This document shows, in pieces, positions 1 through 6,186 of a DNA stretch of 16,556 bases; within the stretch, counting starts at the first letter, position 1, and the number at the start of each line of letters is the position of its first letter. The DNA is from Clostridia bacterium (GTDB taxonomy: Bacteria; Bacillota; Clostridia; TANB77; CAG-508): positions 1 through 16,556 of the forward strand of contig CAAEBO010000069.1 of the NCBI GenBank assembly GCA_900754085.1. Direction: 5' to 3'. A program made the position numbers and the translations under genes. Under the pieces are notes generated by a model. That model did not search any database and was not told where the DNA came from. It saw nothing but the letters and a program-made list of their open reading frames with translations.

Positions 1-502
1 AAATATTTTTTGAAAATTTTAGTATTAATTTATAATCTGTATTTTTTAAATTATAATAATTCTTAATACAATTTTTTTCATCTTTTCCTACTATTGCTTT
101 TATACAAATATTTCCAACTTCCATAGATTTCTTCTTTAATGCACTACCTGCTACTAATCCTTTTTTTAATATAAAAACATTTCCTGGTTCTATACTATTT
201 GATAAGGCTGAATCTATACTAATAACATATGGTTTTTCATACTGTTTTTCTACGTATTTTAATGTTTGATTTATATTTTTAGAATTAATATTATGACTTA
301 AGTTTCCCAACACTTTTATATTTTCATCTTTTAAATTTCTATATAAAATTTCACCAATTATAGGGCCTAAGCTATCGCCTACCATTTTATTACTACCAAT
401 ACAAACAAAAATTAAATTAGAATATCTTTTTTTATTTATCTTTTCTATAATTTTATTTAGTTCTAAATTAAAATTAGCATATACTAAGTTACTAGAATAC
501 AT
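1..502 (-). CDS. yyaC: YyaC-like sporulation protein (DUF1256), 3' end beyond the window
   Basis: Reading the minus strand from ATG at 502 gives an open frame with no stop to the window edge (167 codons). It begins MYSSNLVYANFN. The DUF1256/YyaC family, related in fold to the germination protease Gpr, is recognised from CIGSNKMVGDSLGPIIGE (about residues 34-51; family pattern C-I-G-[TS]-x-x-x-G-D-[SA]-L-G-P). Further family segments are VISIDSALS, EPGNVFILKKGLVAGSAL and VGNICIKAIVG. YyaC proteins are expressed during sporulation and act in or near spore maturation; the exact substrate is not settled. The ribosome binding site GGAGGG lies five bases before the ATG. It is the last gene read from the hslO side, 64 bases after a small ORF. 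The family link is confident, the physiological role is family knowledge only. Confidence 0.85.
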   Translation of the reverse strand, partial: MYSSNLVYANFNLELNKIIEKINKKRYSNLIFVCIGSNKMVGDSLGPIIGEILYRNLKDENIKVLGNLSHNINSKNINQTLKYVEKQYEKPYVISIDSALSNSIEPGNVFILKKGLVAGSALKKKSMEVGNICIKAIVGKDEKNCIKNYYNLKNTDYKLILKFSKNI

Positions 503-566
503 TGTATCCCTCCATAACCACAGTATATGCTTTTTTTCATAGTATATTCACTTAAGTTTTACATAA

Positions 567-821
567 CTATTTTTTTGTTTTGGCAATTATTATATTTATA
601 TCTTTAGAATTATAATATTTCTTAAATAAATCTTGTGAATAACCAGCAACTTCATTTGTTAAAAAAACTGTTTTATAATCTTTATCTATTAGTTTATTTA
701 AAACTTTATCCACATCCTCTAAATCTTCTAATTCTATACCATTCATACCAATGTTTTTAAAAAACTTAAAACTATTATTATCATGAATTGACTTTATATA
801 TGATATTTTAATAATAATCAC
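567..821 (-). CDS. Small protein resembling a V/A-type ATP synthase F subunit, function unknown
   Basis: This is an 84-residue soluble protein with an alternating strand-helix pattern. An N-terminal strand (IIIKISYI) is followed by a helix around FKFFKNIGMNGIEL, an acidic stretch ELEDLEDVDKVLNKL, a strand KTVFLTNEVAG, a helix DLFKKYY and a final strand DINIIIAKTK. That order resembles the small F subunit (NtpF/AtpF) of V/A-type ATPases, which have a GIxxxxxEDxEEAxxxLxxL...GVIFITEExA pattern. No other ATPase subunit gene is nearby, so a stalk role is not supported here. The start is odd: the GTG at 821 sits inside the ribosome binding sequence TTAGGTG, so one of the following ATT codons could be the true start. 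It lies 23 bases after hslO and probably shares its transcript. Confidence 0.6.
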   Translation of the reverse strand: MIIIKISYIKSIHDNNSFKFFKNIGMNGIELEDLEDVDKVLNKLIDKDYKTVFLTNEVAGYSQDLFKKYYNSKDINIIIAKTKK

Positions 822-844
822 CTAATTATATTATAACCATATTA

Positions 845-1723
845 TTATTTTTTATTTACTAAATTAATTAATTCTTCTTTAGAAAATAAATACTTTTTAT
901 TACAGAAATGGCATATTATCTCTGCTTTTCCATCTTCTTCTATAATTTTATTTAATTCATTTTTTTCTAATGCCAACAATGCTCTTTCTATTTTTTCTTT
1001 GCTACAGTCACATTCATATTTTGGCTTAATATCGTTTTTTATAACTTTTATATTTTTATCACCTGTTATTTTTTTTGCAATTTCTATTAATGATAAATCA
1101 TTTTCTAACATTTTAGAAATTGCTCCAGATTTATATATATTTTCTTCCAATTTGGTTATATCCTCTTCTGTAGCATCTGGCATAGCTGTTACCAAGTATC
1201 CTCCTGCATTTTTAACACCATTCTTGTCTACTAAAACTCCCAATGCAACTGCAGATCTTGTTTGTTCTGACTCTGTAAAATATCTGGCAAAGTCCTCTGC
1301 AATTTCTCCAGATGAAATTGGTATTACACCAATGTAAGGCTCTTTTAATCCAATATCTTTTATTACATTTACATATCCATTAAATCCTACAACACCACCC
1401 ACATCTAGTTTTCCAAATTCATTTAATGGTGCATCAACTTGTGGGTTATCCACTACTCCTTTTATTTTTAAATTACTATTTACAACAGCAACCATTTTAC
1501 CTATTGGACCATCACCTTTTACTTGTAATGTAATGCTGTCTTTTTCAGATTTTAAATCTGTTCCCATTATTATTCCCATTGTTAATAATCTTCCTAATGC
1601 TGCTGCTGCAACTGGACTTAAATCGTGCGTTTTTCTTGCAGATTCTATTAAATTTGTAGTATCTGCACAAGTTATAGCAATTCTTCCATTATATGCTAAA
1701 AATTTTATTATATTATCTTCCAT
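845..1723 (-). CDS. hslO: Hsp33 redox-regulated molecular chaperone HslO
   Basis: Hsp33 is a cytoplasmic holdase chaperone switched on by oxidation and unfolding. The 292-residue length is the family norm. The N-terminal domain (1 to about 225) shows typical segments including AAAALGRLLTMG, KGDGPIGKMVAV, GVVGFNGYVNV and PYIGVIPISSGEIAED. The C-terminal redox switch is intact: Cys238-Asp-Cys240, then 30 residues, then Cys271-x-x-Cys274, the four zinc ligands that form disulfides on oxidation. The ATG at 1723 follows a purine-rich AGGAAGGATAGGA sequence. Upstream lies a GGGATT/AATCCC hairpin (1741-1770) and then the terminator of the rubredoxin operon, so hslO should start its own transcript; I see no strong -35 box for it. 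Downstream are the F-subunit-like ORF and yyaC on the same strand. Confidence 0.97.
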   Translation of the reverse strand: MEDNIIKFLAYNGRIAITCADTTNLIESARKTHDLSPVAAAALGRLLTMGIIMGTDLKSEKDSITLQVKGDGPIGKMVAVVNSNLKIKGVVDNPQVDAPLNEFGKLDVGGVVGFNGYVNVIKDIGLKEPYIGVIPISSGEIAEDFARYFTESEQTRSAVALGVLVDKNGVKNAGGYLVTAMPDATEEDITKLEENIYKSGAISKMLENDLSLIEIAKKITGDKNIKVIKNDIKPKYECDCSKEKIERALLALEKNELNKIIEEDGKAEIICHFCNKKYLFSKEELINLVNKK

Positions 1724-1740
1724 TTCCTATCCTTCCTATT

Positions 1741-1770
1741 TGGGATTGTAGACCTTCTCTTAAAATCCCG
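1741..1770 (-). repeat. Hairpin element in the hslO leader, related to the element at 4690-4722
   Basis: Read on the minus strand the segment starts CGGGATTTTAAG and ends AATCCC, so GGGATT can pair with AATCCC across a 16-base loop. The 12-base start CGGGATTTTAAG and the AATCCC end are shared with a perfect hairpin at 4690-4722. It lies just upstream of the hslO ribosome binding site. Role unknown. Confidence 0.4.
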
Positions 1771-1802
1771 TTTCTATATTTTCAAAAAATGTATTATGTC
1801 TT

Positions 1803-1846
1803 CTAATAAGAAAATCTGCTTACAACTTTATAAAGTTCAGCAGATT
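1803..1846 (-). terminator. Rho-independent terminator after the rubredoxin operon
   Basis: Arms AATCTGCT (1813-1820) and AGCAGATT (1839-1846) pair exactly. Inside them AACTTTA and TAAAGTT pair as well. On the minus strand the stem is followed by TTTTCTTATT. It begins 10 bases after the rubredoxin stop codon. Confidence 0.8.
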
Positions 1847-1856
1847 ATTATAATTC

Positions 1857-2009
1857 TTATTGCTTTTCAAACATATCTTTTCCTACTCCACAAAGTGGGC
1901 AAACCCAATCTTCTGGTATATCTTCAAAAGCTGTTCCTGGAGCTATTCCAGAATCTGGATCTCCTTTTTCTGGATCATATACATATCCACAAGCTAAACA
2001 AACATACAT
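1857..2009 (-). CDS. Rubredoxin, stand-alone, 50 residues
   Basis: Rubredoxin is a small cytoplasmic one-electron carrier with a single Fe(SCys)4 site. In anaerobes it commonly feeds electrons to oxygen and peroxide detoxifying enzymes. The protein begins MYVCLACGYVYDPEKGDPDS and ends VGKDMFEKQ. The four iron ligands are Cys4, Cys7, Cys37 and Cys40 in CLACGY and CPLCG, with the usual DPxxG, GIAPGTAF and EDWVCP segments; length is normal. The ATG at 2009 follows GAGAGGTGAT. It is the last gene of an operon, 65 bases after the phosphoglycosyltransferase gene, and is followed by a terminator. It matches the C-terminal domain of that upstream protein at 25 of 47 aligned positions (my hand count), which suggests duplication. 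Its redox partner cannot be told from the window. Confidence 0.96.
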   Translation of the reverse strand: MYVCLACGYVYDPEKGDPDSGIAPGTAFEDIPEDWVCPLCGVGKDMFEKQ

Positions 2010-2074
2010 CTTTATCACCTCTCTATTTTTTTTATAATTATATTATGAATATCTTATTTTAGCAATATTTAAAC

Positions 2075-3322
2075 TTATTTTTCTTCGTATGGTGTAAACA
2101 TATCTTTTCTCTCACCACAAACTGGGCATTTCCATTCTTCTGGTAAGTCATAAAATTCTGTATTTGGTCCGATTCCCGCTGTTTCATTTCCTACTTTTGG
2201 ATTATAAATATACTTACAGTTAGAACATTCATACATACTTCCTTCATCTCCACGTAAATTTGAAAAACTTCTATATCCTAATGCAATAACTGCAATTACC
2301 ATGAAAGCAAAGGAAATAGCCTTAATTATTCCACTTTCAAATAATATTACAGCAAACATACCAAATGTTGCACTTATTCCATATAAAATGTAAACTGCCT
2401 GTTTTTGTGAAAAACCTTTTCTTACTATTTTATGGTGTAAATGGCCTTTATCAGCTTGAAATATAGCCTTTAATGATTTTCCTTTATAAATCCTTCTTAA
2501 GATTGCACATAATGTATCAAAAATTGGTAGGCCAAGCACTATTACTGGTAATATAATTACAACTGCTGTGTATGTTTTTGCCACGCCTAAAATTGAAACA
2601 ACTGACAATGTAAATCCTAAAAAGTTGGAACCAGTATCTCCTATAAATGTTTTAGCTGGATTAAAATTAAATGGTAAAAATCCACATAACGCTCCTGCTA
2701 GGGCTGTTATCATTATTATAGCTATTAATGGTGAATTATTTAATGAAAATATTATTAATAATGATATACACGAAATCATCGTTATTCCTGAAGACAATCC
2801 ATCTAATCCATCCATTAAATTTATAGCATTAGTAATTACAATTATCCAAATTACTGTTAATATCATAGAAACTATCTCGTTAACTACAGCAGATTCAAAT
2901 AAAGGTACTACTTCTATAATTCTTATTCCAGATAGTACTACTGCAACAGCTGCTAAAAGTTGCCCTGAAAGTTTTGCTAAAGGTCTTATAGTTTTTACGT
3001 CATCTATAAAACAAGTTATTCCTAAAATTAATACACCTATAAAAAATCCCAGTACTTTTTTGCCATATTGCTCTATGCCAAATAAATTTATTCTAGCTGA
3101 ATCTTCTATTGATAATGTTATTACTAAATATATAAAAGAAACTACAAATCCTGCAATAACAGCAACTCCACCTAATTTTGGTATAGGTTTATGATGCATT
3201 CTTCTATTATCTTTTGGTACATCTACTGCACCTACTTTTTTTGCTAATTTTATAGAATATGGTGTCATCATAAAAGCTGTTATAAATGCTAACAAAAAGG
3301 CAATTGCTATATCTCCCCACAT
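2075..3322 (-). CDS. Polyprenyl-phosphate GlcNAc-1-phosphate transferase family protein (TagO/WecA/MraY) fused to rubredoxin
   Basis: Residues 1 to about 350 (415 in total) form a multi-helix membrane enzyme of the MraY/WecA/TagO superfamily. These enzymes transfer a sugar-1-phosphate from a UDP-sugar to undecaprenyl phosphate on the cytoplasmic face, the first step of teichoic acid or other surface glycan assembly. Visible motifs are KLGGVAVI, the Asp-Asp motif in CFIDDVK (D107-D108), NLMDGLDGLS (168-177), FIGDTGSN (227-233) and the cytoplasmic HLHH loop (294-297). The C-terminus, from about residue 363, is a full rubredoxin: Cys366, Cys369, Cys399 and Cys402 in YECSNCKY and KCPVCGERKDMF. 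The residue after the second Cys is Lys instead of the usual Gly. I chose ATG 3322 because GAGGTG sits six bases before it; a GTG at 3331 lies inside that binding site. It starts 11 bases after rpiB. The sugar substrate is unknown. Confidence 0.92.
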   Translation of the reverse strand: MWGDIAIAFLLAFITAFMMTPYSIKLAKKVGAVDVPKDNRRMHHKPIPKLGGVAVIAGFVVSFIYLVITLSIEDSARINLFGIEQYGKKVLGFFIGVLILGITCFIDDVKTIRPLAKLSGQLLAAVAVVLSGIRIIEVVPLFESAVVNEIVSMILTVIWIIVITNAINLMDGLDGLSSGITMISCISLLIIFSLNNSPLIAIIMITALAGALCGFLPFNFNPAKTFIGDTGSNFLGFTLSVVSILGVAKTYTAVVIILPVIVLGLPIFDTLCAILRRIYKGKSLKAIFQADKGHLHHKIVRKGFSQKQAVYILYGISATFGMFAVILFESGIIKAISFAFMVIAVIALGYRSFSNLRGDEGSMYECSNCKYIYNPKVGNETAGIGPNTEFYDLPEEWKCPVCGERKDMFTPYEEK

Positions 3323-3333
3323 GTTTAACACCT

Positions 3334-3780
3334 CTATTTCATATTTTCATTTTCTATTTTTTCTAGCATGTCTAATCTTTCTTTATATCTTCCACCTTTA
3401 AATTCTGTTTCTAGCCATGCATTTATCATTTCTATTGCATCTTCTACTTTGGTGTTGTCACCAGATAATGTTAATAAATTTATATCATCATCTGCTTTAG
3501 CAGATTTTGCATATTCTACGCTAGTTACACTTGCTGCTCTTACACCTTTAAATTTATTAGCCACAACTGTCATCCCATAACCAGATCTACATATTAATAT
3601 TCCTTTATCTGCAATTTTATCTACCATTGCTTGTGCAACTTTTTTTGCATAAATTGGATAATCAGTTCTTTCTTCTGAATCTGTACCAAAGTCTTTAAAT
3701 TTAATACCTTGCTTATCAAAATATTTTTTTATTTCTTCTTTTAATTTATATCCCCCATGATCTGCTCCTATAGCAATCAT
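3334..3780 (-). CDS. rpiB: RpiB/LacA/LacB family sugar-phosphate isomerase, divergent
   Basis: RpiB interconverts ribose-5-phosphate and ribulose-5-phosphate in the cytoplasm; LacA/LacB relatives use other sugar phosphates. The 148-residue protein begins MIAIGADHGGYKLKEEI. It keeps D7-H8, the SEERTDYPIYA segment, catalytic Cys64, NKFKGVRAA and the GGR motif near residue 131. Two things differ from E. coli RpiB as I remember it: the CGTGIG loop reads CRSGYG, and the position of catalytic His99 appears to be Asp97 in AKADDDIN. Substrate is therefore uncertain. The ATG at 3780 is preceded by AAGGAGGTC; an in-frame ATG at 3840 is rejected because the promoter (3809-3837) lies between. It heads the operon with the rubredoxin-fused transferase and free rubredoxin. 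Confidence 0.88.
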   Translation of the reverse strand: MIAIGADHGGYKLKEEIKKYFDKQGIKFKDFGTDSEERTDYPIYAKKVAQAMVDKIADKGILICRSGYGMTVVANKFKGVRAASVTSVEYAKSAKADDDINLLTLSGDNTKVEDAIEMINAWLETEFKGGRYKERLDMLEKIENENMK

Positions 3781-3808
3781 ATTAAGACCTCCTTTTTTAT
3801 TCTTTTTT

Positions 3809-3837
3809 ACTATATCACATGATTTTTTAGAATACAA
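3809..3837 (-). promoter_or_regulatory. Sigma-A type promoter of the rpiB operon
   Basis: On the minus strand, TTGTAT (3837-3832) and TATAGT (3814-3809) are separated by 17 bases. The expected start point is about 20 bases before the rpiB ATG. Confidence 0.6.
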
Positions 3838-3874
3838 CATTTTATGGTAAATTGTATATTTTTTACTAAAATAC

Positions 3875-3903
3875 TTGCTAATTTTAGCATTTCATGGTAA
3901 AAT
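3875..3903 (+). promoter_or_regulatory. Sigma-A type promoter of rpsT
   Basis: TTGCTA (3875-3880) and TAAAAT (3898-3903) are 17 bases apart. The -10 box overlaps an ATGGTAAA motif that also occurs at 3844-3851 and around the aspS promoter. The spacer contains the palindrome TGCTAATTTTAGCA. Confidence 0.65.
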
Positions 3904-3913
3904 ATTAAGCGCG

Positions 3914-3942
3914 TATATTAAGATGATTATATACTTAATATA
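3914..3942 (+). other. Hairpin in the rpsT 5' leader
   Basis: TATATTAAG (3914-3922) and CTTAATATA (3934-3942) pair perfectly over an 11-base loop, about 20 bases upstream of the rpsT ribosome binding site. S20 is known in E. coli to repress its own translation; whether this hairpin has such a role is only a guess. In AT-rich sequence chance is possible. Confidence 0.4.
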
Positions 3943-3974
3943 TTAGTTAAAAAATTAACAAGGAGGTGTTTTGG

Positions 3975-4241
3975 ATGCCAAATATAAAATCAGCTAAAAA
4001 AAGAGTTGAAGTTATCAAGAAAAAAACTATGAGAAATAATAGCATAAGATCTGGATACAAAACAGCTATAAAAAAAGCAGAAGCTGCTATAGATTCTAAA
4101 AATATGGAAGAAGCTGTAACATTAACTTCTTTTGCTACAAAGAAAATAGATCAAGCTTGTGCTAAAGGTGTTATAGTAAAAAACACTGCAGCTAGAAAAA
4201 AATCTCAACTTTCTAAAAAGTTAAATGCTGCAAAAGCTTAA
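3975..4241 (+). CDS. rpsT: 30S ribosomal protein S20
   Basis: S20 binds 16S rRNA early in assembly of the small subunit body. The product is 88 residues, the usual length, and highly basic. It opens MPNIKSAKKRVEVIKKK, followed by RNNSIRSGYKTAIKKAEAAI and the conserved end KGVIVKNTAARKKSQLSKKL. The start is the ATG at 3975, because AAGGAGGTG is placed correctly before it; a GTG at 3966 lies inside the binding site. It is transcribed alone from the promoter at 3875-3903 and ends at a strong terminator. It is divergent from rpiB. Confidence 0.98.
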   Translation: MPNIKSAKKRVEVIKKKTMRNNSIRSGYKTAIKKAEAAIDSKNMEEAVTLTSFATKKIDQACAKGVIVKNTAARKKSQLSKKLNAAKA

Positions 4242-4283
4242 TTGCTTATAATTTATAATAAAAATTATGCATAGTTTTTATTT

Positions 4284-4317
4284 GAAGACTCTATTTTAAT
4301 AGACGTCTTCTTTTTTA
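4284..4317 (+). terminator. Rho-independent terminator of rpsT
   Basis: GAAGAC (4284-4289) pairs with GTCTTC (4305-4310). Inside, TCTATT pairs with AATAGA next to a one-base bulge. A run of T and A starting with six T follows. Confidence 0.9.
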
Positions 4318-4364
4318 TTTTATATAATTAAATGTTAACTCCCCTGGTAATTATTTCATTTGTT

Positions 4365-4393
4365 TTGAGCGTTCTTTTATGTTATTCTATAAT
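4365..4393 (+). promoter_or_regulatory. Sigma-A type promoter of the small membrane protein gene
   Basis: TTGAGC (4365-4370) and a consensus TATAAT (4388-4393) lie exactly 17 bases apart, about 70 bases before the start codon at 4465. This shows the small gene is transcribed separately from rpsT. The leader between contains only AT-rich sequence with a weak TTTTATAAT/ATTATAAAA inverted repeat. Confidence 0.7.
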
Positions 4394-4464
4394 TATTAGA
4401 AGATGTTTTTTATAATTAAATTCATTATAAAATCACCATAATTAAGGAAGGAAAGTGATTACAA

Positions 4465-4689
4465 ATGAAATTAAATAATTCAGTCCAAAAGATTGTACAT
4501 TATGGAATTATATTTTCTTCTTTTATTTTATTATCGTCAATTTTAACATTAACATACTACAATTTCTTTTATTTGCATCCTCTTGTATATAATATTGGCA
4601 TATTATTATTTCAAGCAGGAACTACATATTTCTTTTGCTTCCTATTTGGAGGTTTTGCCTTTTCTAAAATAAAAGAAGAATTAAAATAA
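4465..4689 (+). CDS. Small two-helix membrane protein of unknown function
   Basis: The 74-residue protein has a short charged N-terminus (MKLNNSVQKIVHY) and two hydrophobic segments, about residues 13-35 (GIIFSSFILLSSILTLTYY) and 40-66 (LVYNIGILLFQAGTTYFF and following). It ends with a charged tail, SKIKEELK. I do not recognise a family. The ATG at 4465 is preceded by AAGGAAGGAAAG, and the gene has its own promoter, so it is probably real. A perfect hairpin begins directly after its stop codon. It converges with gatB. By the positive-inside rule both ends should face the cytoplasm. Confidence 0.7.
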   Translation: MKLNNSVQKIVHYGIIFSSFILLSSILTLTYYNFFYLHPLVYNIGILLFQAGTTYFFCFLFGGFAFSKIKEELK

Positions 4690-4722
4690 CCGGGATTTTA
4701 AGGTACGTCCCCAAAATCCCGG
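4690..4722. repeat. Perfect 10-bp hairpin element between convergent genes
   Basis: CCGGGATTTT (4690-4699) pairs exactly with AAAATCCCGG (4713-4722) around the 13-base loop AAGGTACGTCCCC. It sits between two convergent genes, starting at the base after the upstream stop codon and ending 7 bases from the gatB stop, so it may act as a two-way terminator or RNA end stabiliser. There is no strong T-run on either side. The GGGGACGTACC core (minus strand) resembles GGGGACG-type dispersed repeats that I recall from Firmicutes genomes. A related element lies at 1741-1770. Confidence 0.6.
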
Positions 4723-4729
4723 TGATGTA

Positions 4730-6172
4730 TTATTTATTTAATTCGTCTTTTAACATTTGGTTTAGCATTTGTGGATTTGCTTTTCCTTTAGTTAGTTTCA
4801 TTGCTTGTCCTACTAAAAATCCTAATGCTCTATCTTTTCCTGCTTTATAGTCACTTACAGAGTTTGGATTCTCTTCTAATACTTTTAATACAACTTCTTT
4901 TATTGCGCCCTCGTCTGAAATTTGTATCCATCCTTTTTCTTTAATAATTTCTTCTGGCTCTGTTGGATTTTCAAATAATTCTTCTATTACCTTTTTTCCA
5001 ATGCTAGAACTAATTGTTCCTTTATCTATTAATTCTACTAAGTGTCCTAAATGCTCTGCTTTAAATGGTATTTGATCTGGCTCTAATTCCTTTTCGTTTA
5101 AAATTCTAGAAATATCAGATATTATCCAGTTATTAACAGCTTTTCTATTTCCACACACTTCGCTTGCATTTTCAAACAAGTCTGATAAATATTTGGAACC
5201 TGTTATAATATTTGCATCTTTTTCAGATAAATTGTATTCATTAATATATCTTTCTTTTCTACTCTCTGGAAGTTCTGGCAAATTATCTTTTATATTTTCT
5301 ATATACTCTTCAGTTAAATTAATTGCAACTAAATCTGGATCTGGAAAATATCTATAATCTTGTGCGTCTTCTTTATCTCTCATAGAAAATGTTTTACCAG
5401 ATACATCGTCCCATCTTAAAGTTTCTTGTTCTATTTTTCCACCATCTTCTAATACATCAATTTGTCTTTTTACCTCATATTCAATTGCTCTTGTAATTGA
5501 TTTAAAGGAATTCATATTTTTCATTTCTGTTCTCGTTCCAAATTTTGTATCTCCAACTTTTCTTACAGATACATTTACATCAGCTCTTAAAGAACCTTCT
5601 TGCATTTTACAATCTGAAACTTCTATATATTCTAGTATAGATTTTAACTTTTTCAAATATCTATCTGCTTCGCCACTTGAACGCAAATCTGGTTCAGATA
5701 CTATTTCTATTAATGGAACTCCTGCTCTGTTTAAATCTACTAAACTTCCACCTGCAAATTCATCGTGATTTAACTTACCTGCATCCTCTTCTATATGTAT
5801 TCTTAAAAGTCTTATTTTCTTTTTATTTCCCTCATCATCTTCTATTTCTATATATCCATTATTACATAATGGTTTATCAAATTGAGATATTTGATATGCC
5901 TTTGGTAAGTCTGGATAAAAATAATTTTTTCTATCGTTTTTACTATTTCTTTCTATTTCACAATTTGTTGCAAGACCTGCTTTTACTGCATATTCTACAA
6001 CTTTTTCATTTAGTACAGGAAGTGTTCCTGGCATTCCCATACAAATTGGGCAAGTATGTGTATTAGGCTCTGCACCAAATGTTGTAGGGCATGAGCAAAA
6101 GATTTTTGTTTTTGTAGAAAGTTCTGCATGAACTTCTAGACCTATTACTACTTCATAACCATCTATTACCAT
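4730..6172 (-). CDS. gatB: Asp-tRNA(Asn)/Glu-tRNA(Gln) amidotransferase subunit B
   Basis: GatB binds the misacylated tRNA and activates Glu-tRNA(Gln) or Asp-tRNA(Asn) by phosphorylation before amidation with ammonia channelled from GatA. The 480-residue length is standard. It begins MVIDGYEVVIGLEVHAEL and has a zinc knuckle Cys26-x-Cys28 and Cys41-x-x-Cys44. Further family segments are FYPDLPKAYQISQFD, LLRIHIEEDAGK, DLNRAGVPLIEIVSEPD, LRADVNVSVR, EMKNMNSFKSI and DYRYFPDPDL. The C-terminal helical/YqeY-like tail ends GFLVGQAMKLTKGKANPQ. AAGGAGG precedes the ATG, 14 bases after the gatA stop. It is the last gene of gatC-gatA-gatB, and ends at the hairpin 4690-4722. Confidence 0.98.
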   Translation of the reverse strand: MVIDGYEVVIGLEVHAELSTKTKIFCSCPTTFGAEPNTHTCPICMGMPGTLPVLNEKVVEYAVKAGLATNCEIERNSKNDRKNYFYPDLPKAYQISQFDKPLCNNGYIEIEDDEGNKKKIRLLRIHIEEDAGKLNHDEFAGGSLVDLNRAGVPLIEIVSEPDLRSSGEADRYLKKLKSILEYIEVSDCKMQEGSLRADVNVSVRKVGDTKFGTRTEMKNMNSFKSITRAIEYEVKRQIDVLEDGGKIEQETLRWDDVSGKTFSMRDKEDAQDYRYFPDPDLVAINLTEEYIENIKDNLPELPESRKERYINEYNLSEKDANIITGSKYLSDLFENASEVCGNRKAVNNWIISDISRILNEKELEPDQIPFKAEHLGHLVELIDKGTISSSIGKKVIEELFENPTEPEEIIKEKGWIQISDEGAIKEVVLKVLEENPNSVSDYKAGKDRALGFLVGQAMKLTKGKANPQMLNQMLKDELNK

Positions 6173-6186
6173 TGTTTTCCTCCTTA

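Noticed and set aside
489..545. 18-codon ORF from ATG 545 overlapping the yyaC start (MKKSIYCGYGG...)
   Set aside because: No ribosome binding site before it, and it runs out of frame into the well-supported yyaC start.
999..1337. Long plus-strand frames opposite hslO, and similar ones opposite the transferase, gatB, adhE and M23 genes
   Set aside because: They are mirror frames of genes with strong family matches; they have no family similarity or binding sites of their own.
3781..3840. Upstream extension of rpiB to the ATG at 3840
   Set aside because: The extension contains the promoter (TTGTAT/TATAGT) and the binding site AAGGAGGTC, and the family N-terminus begins at 3780.
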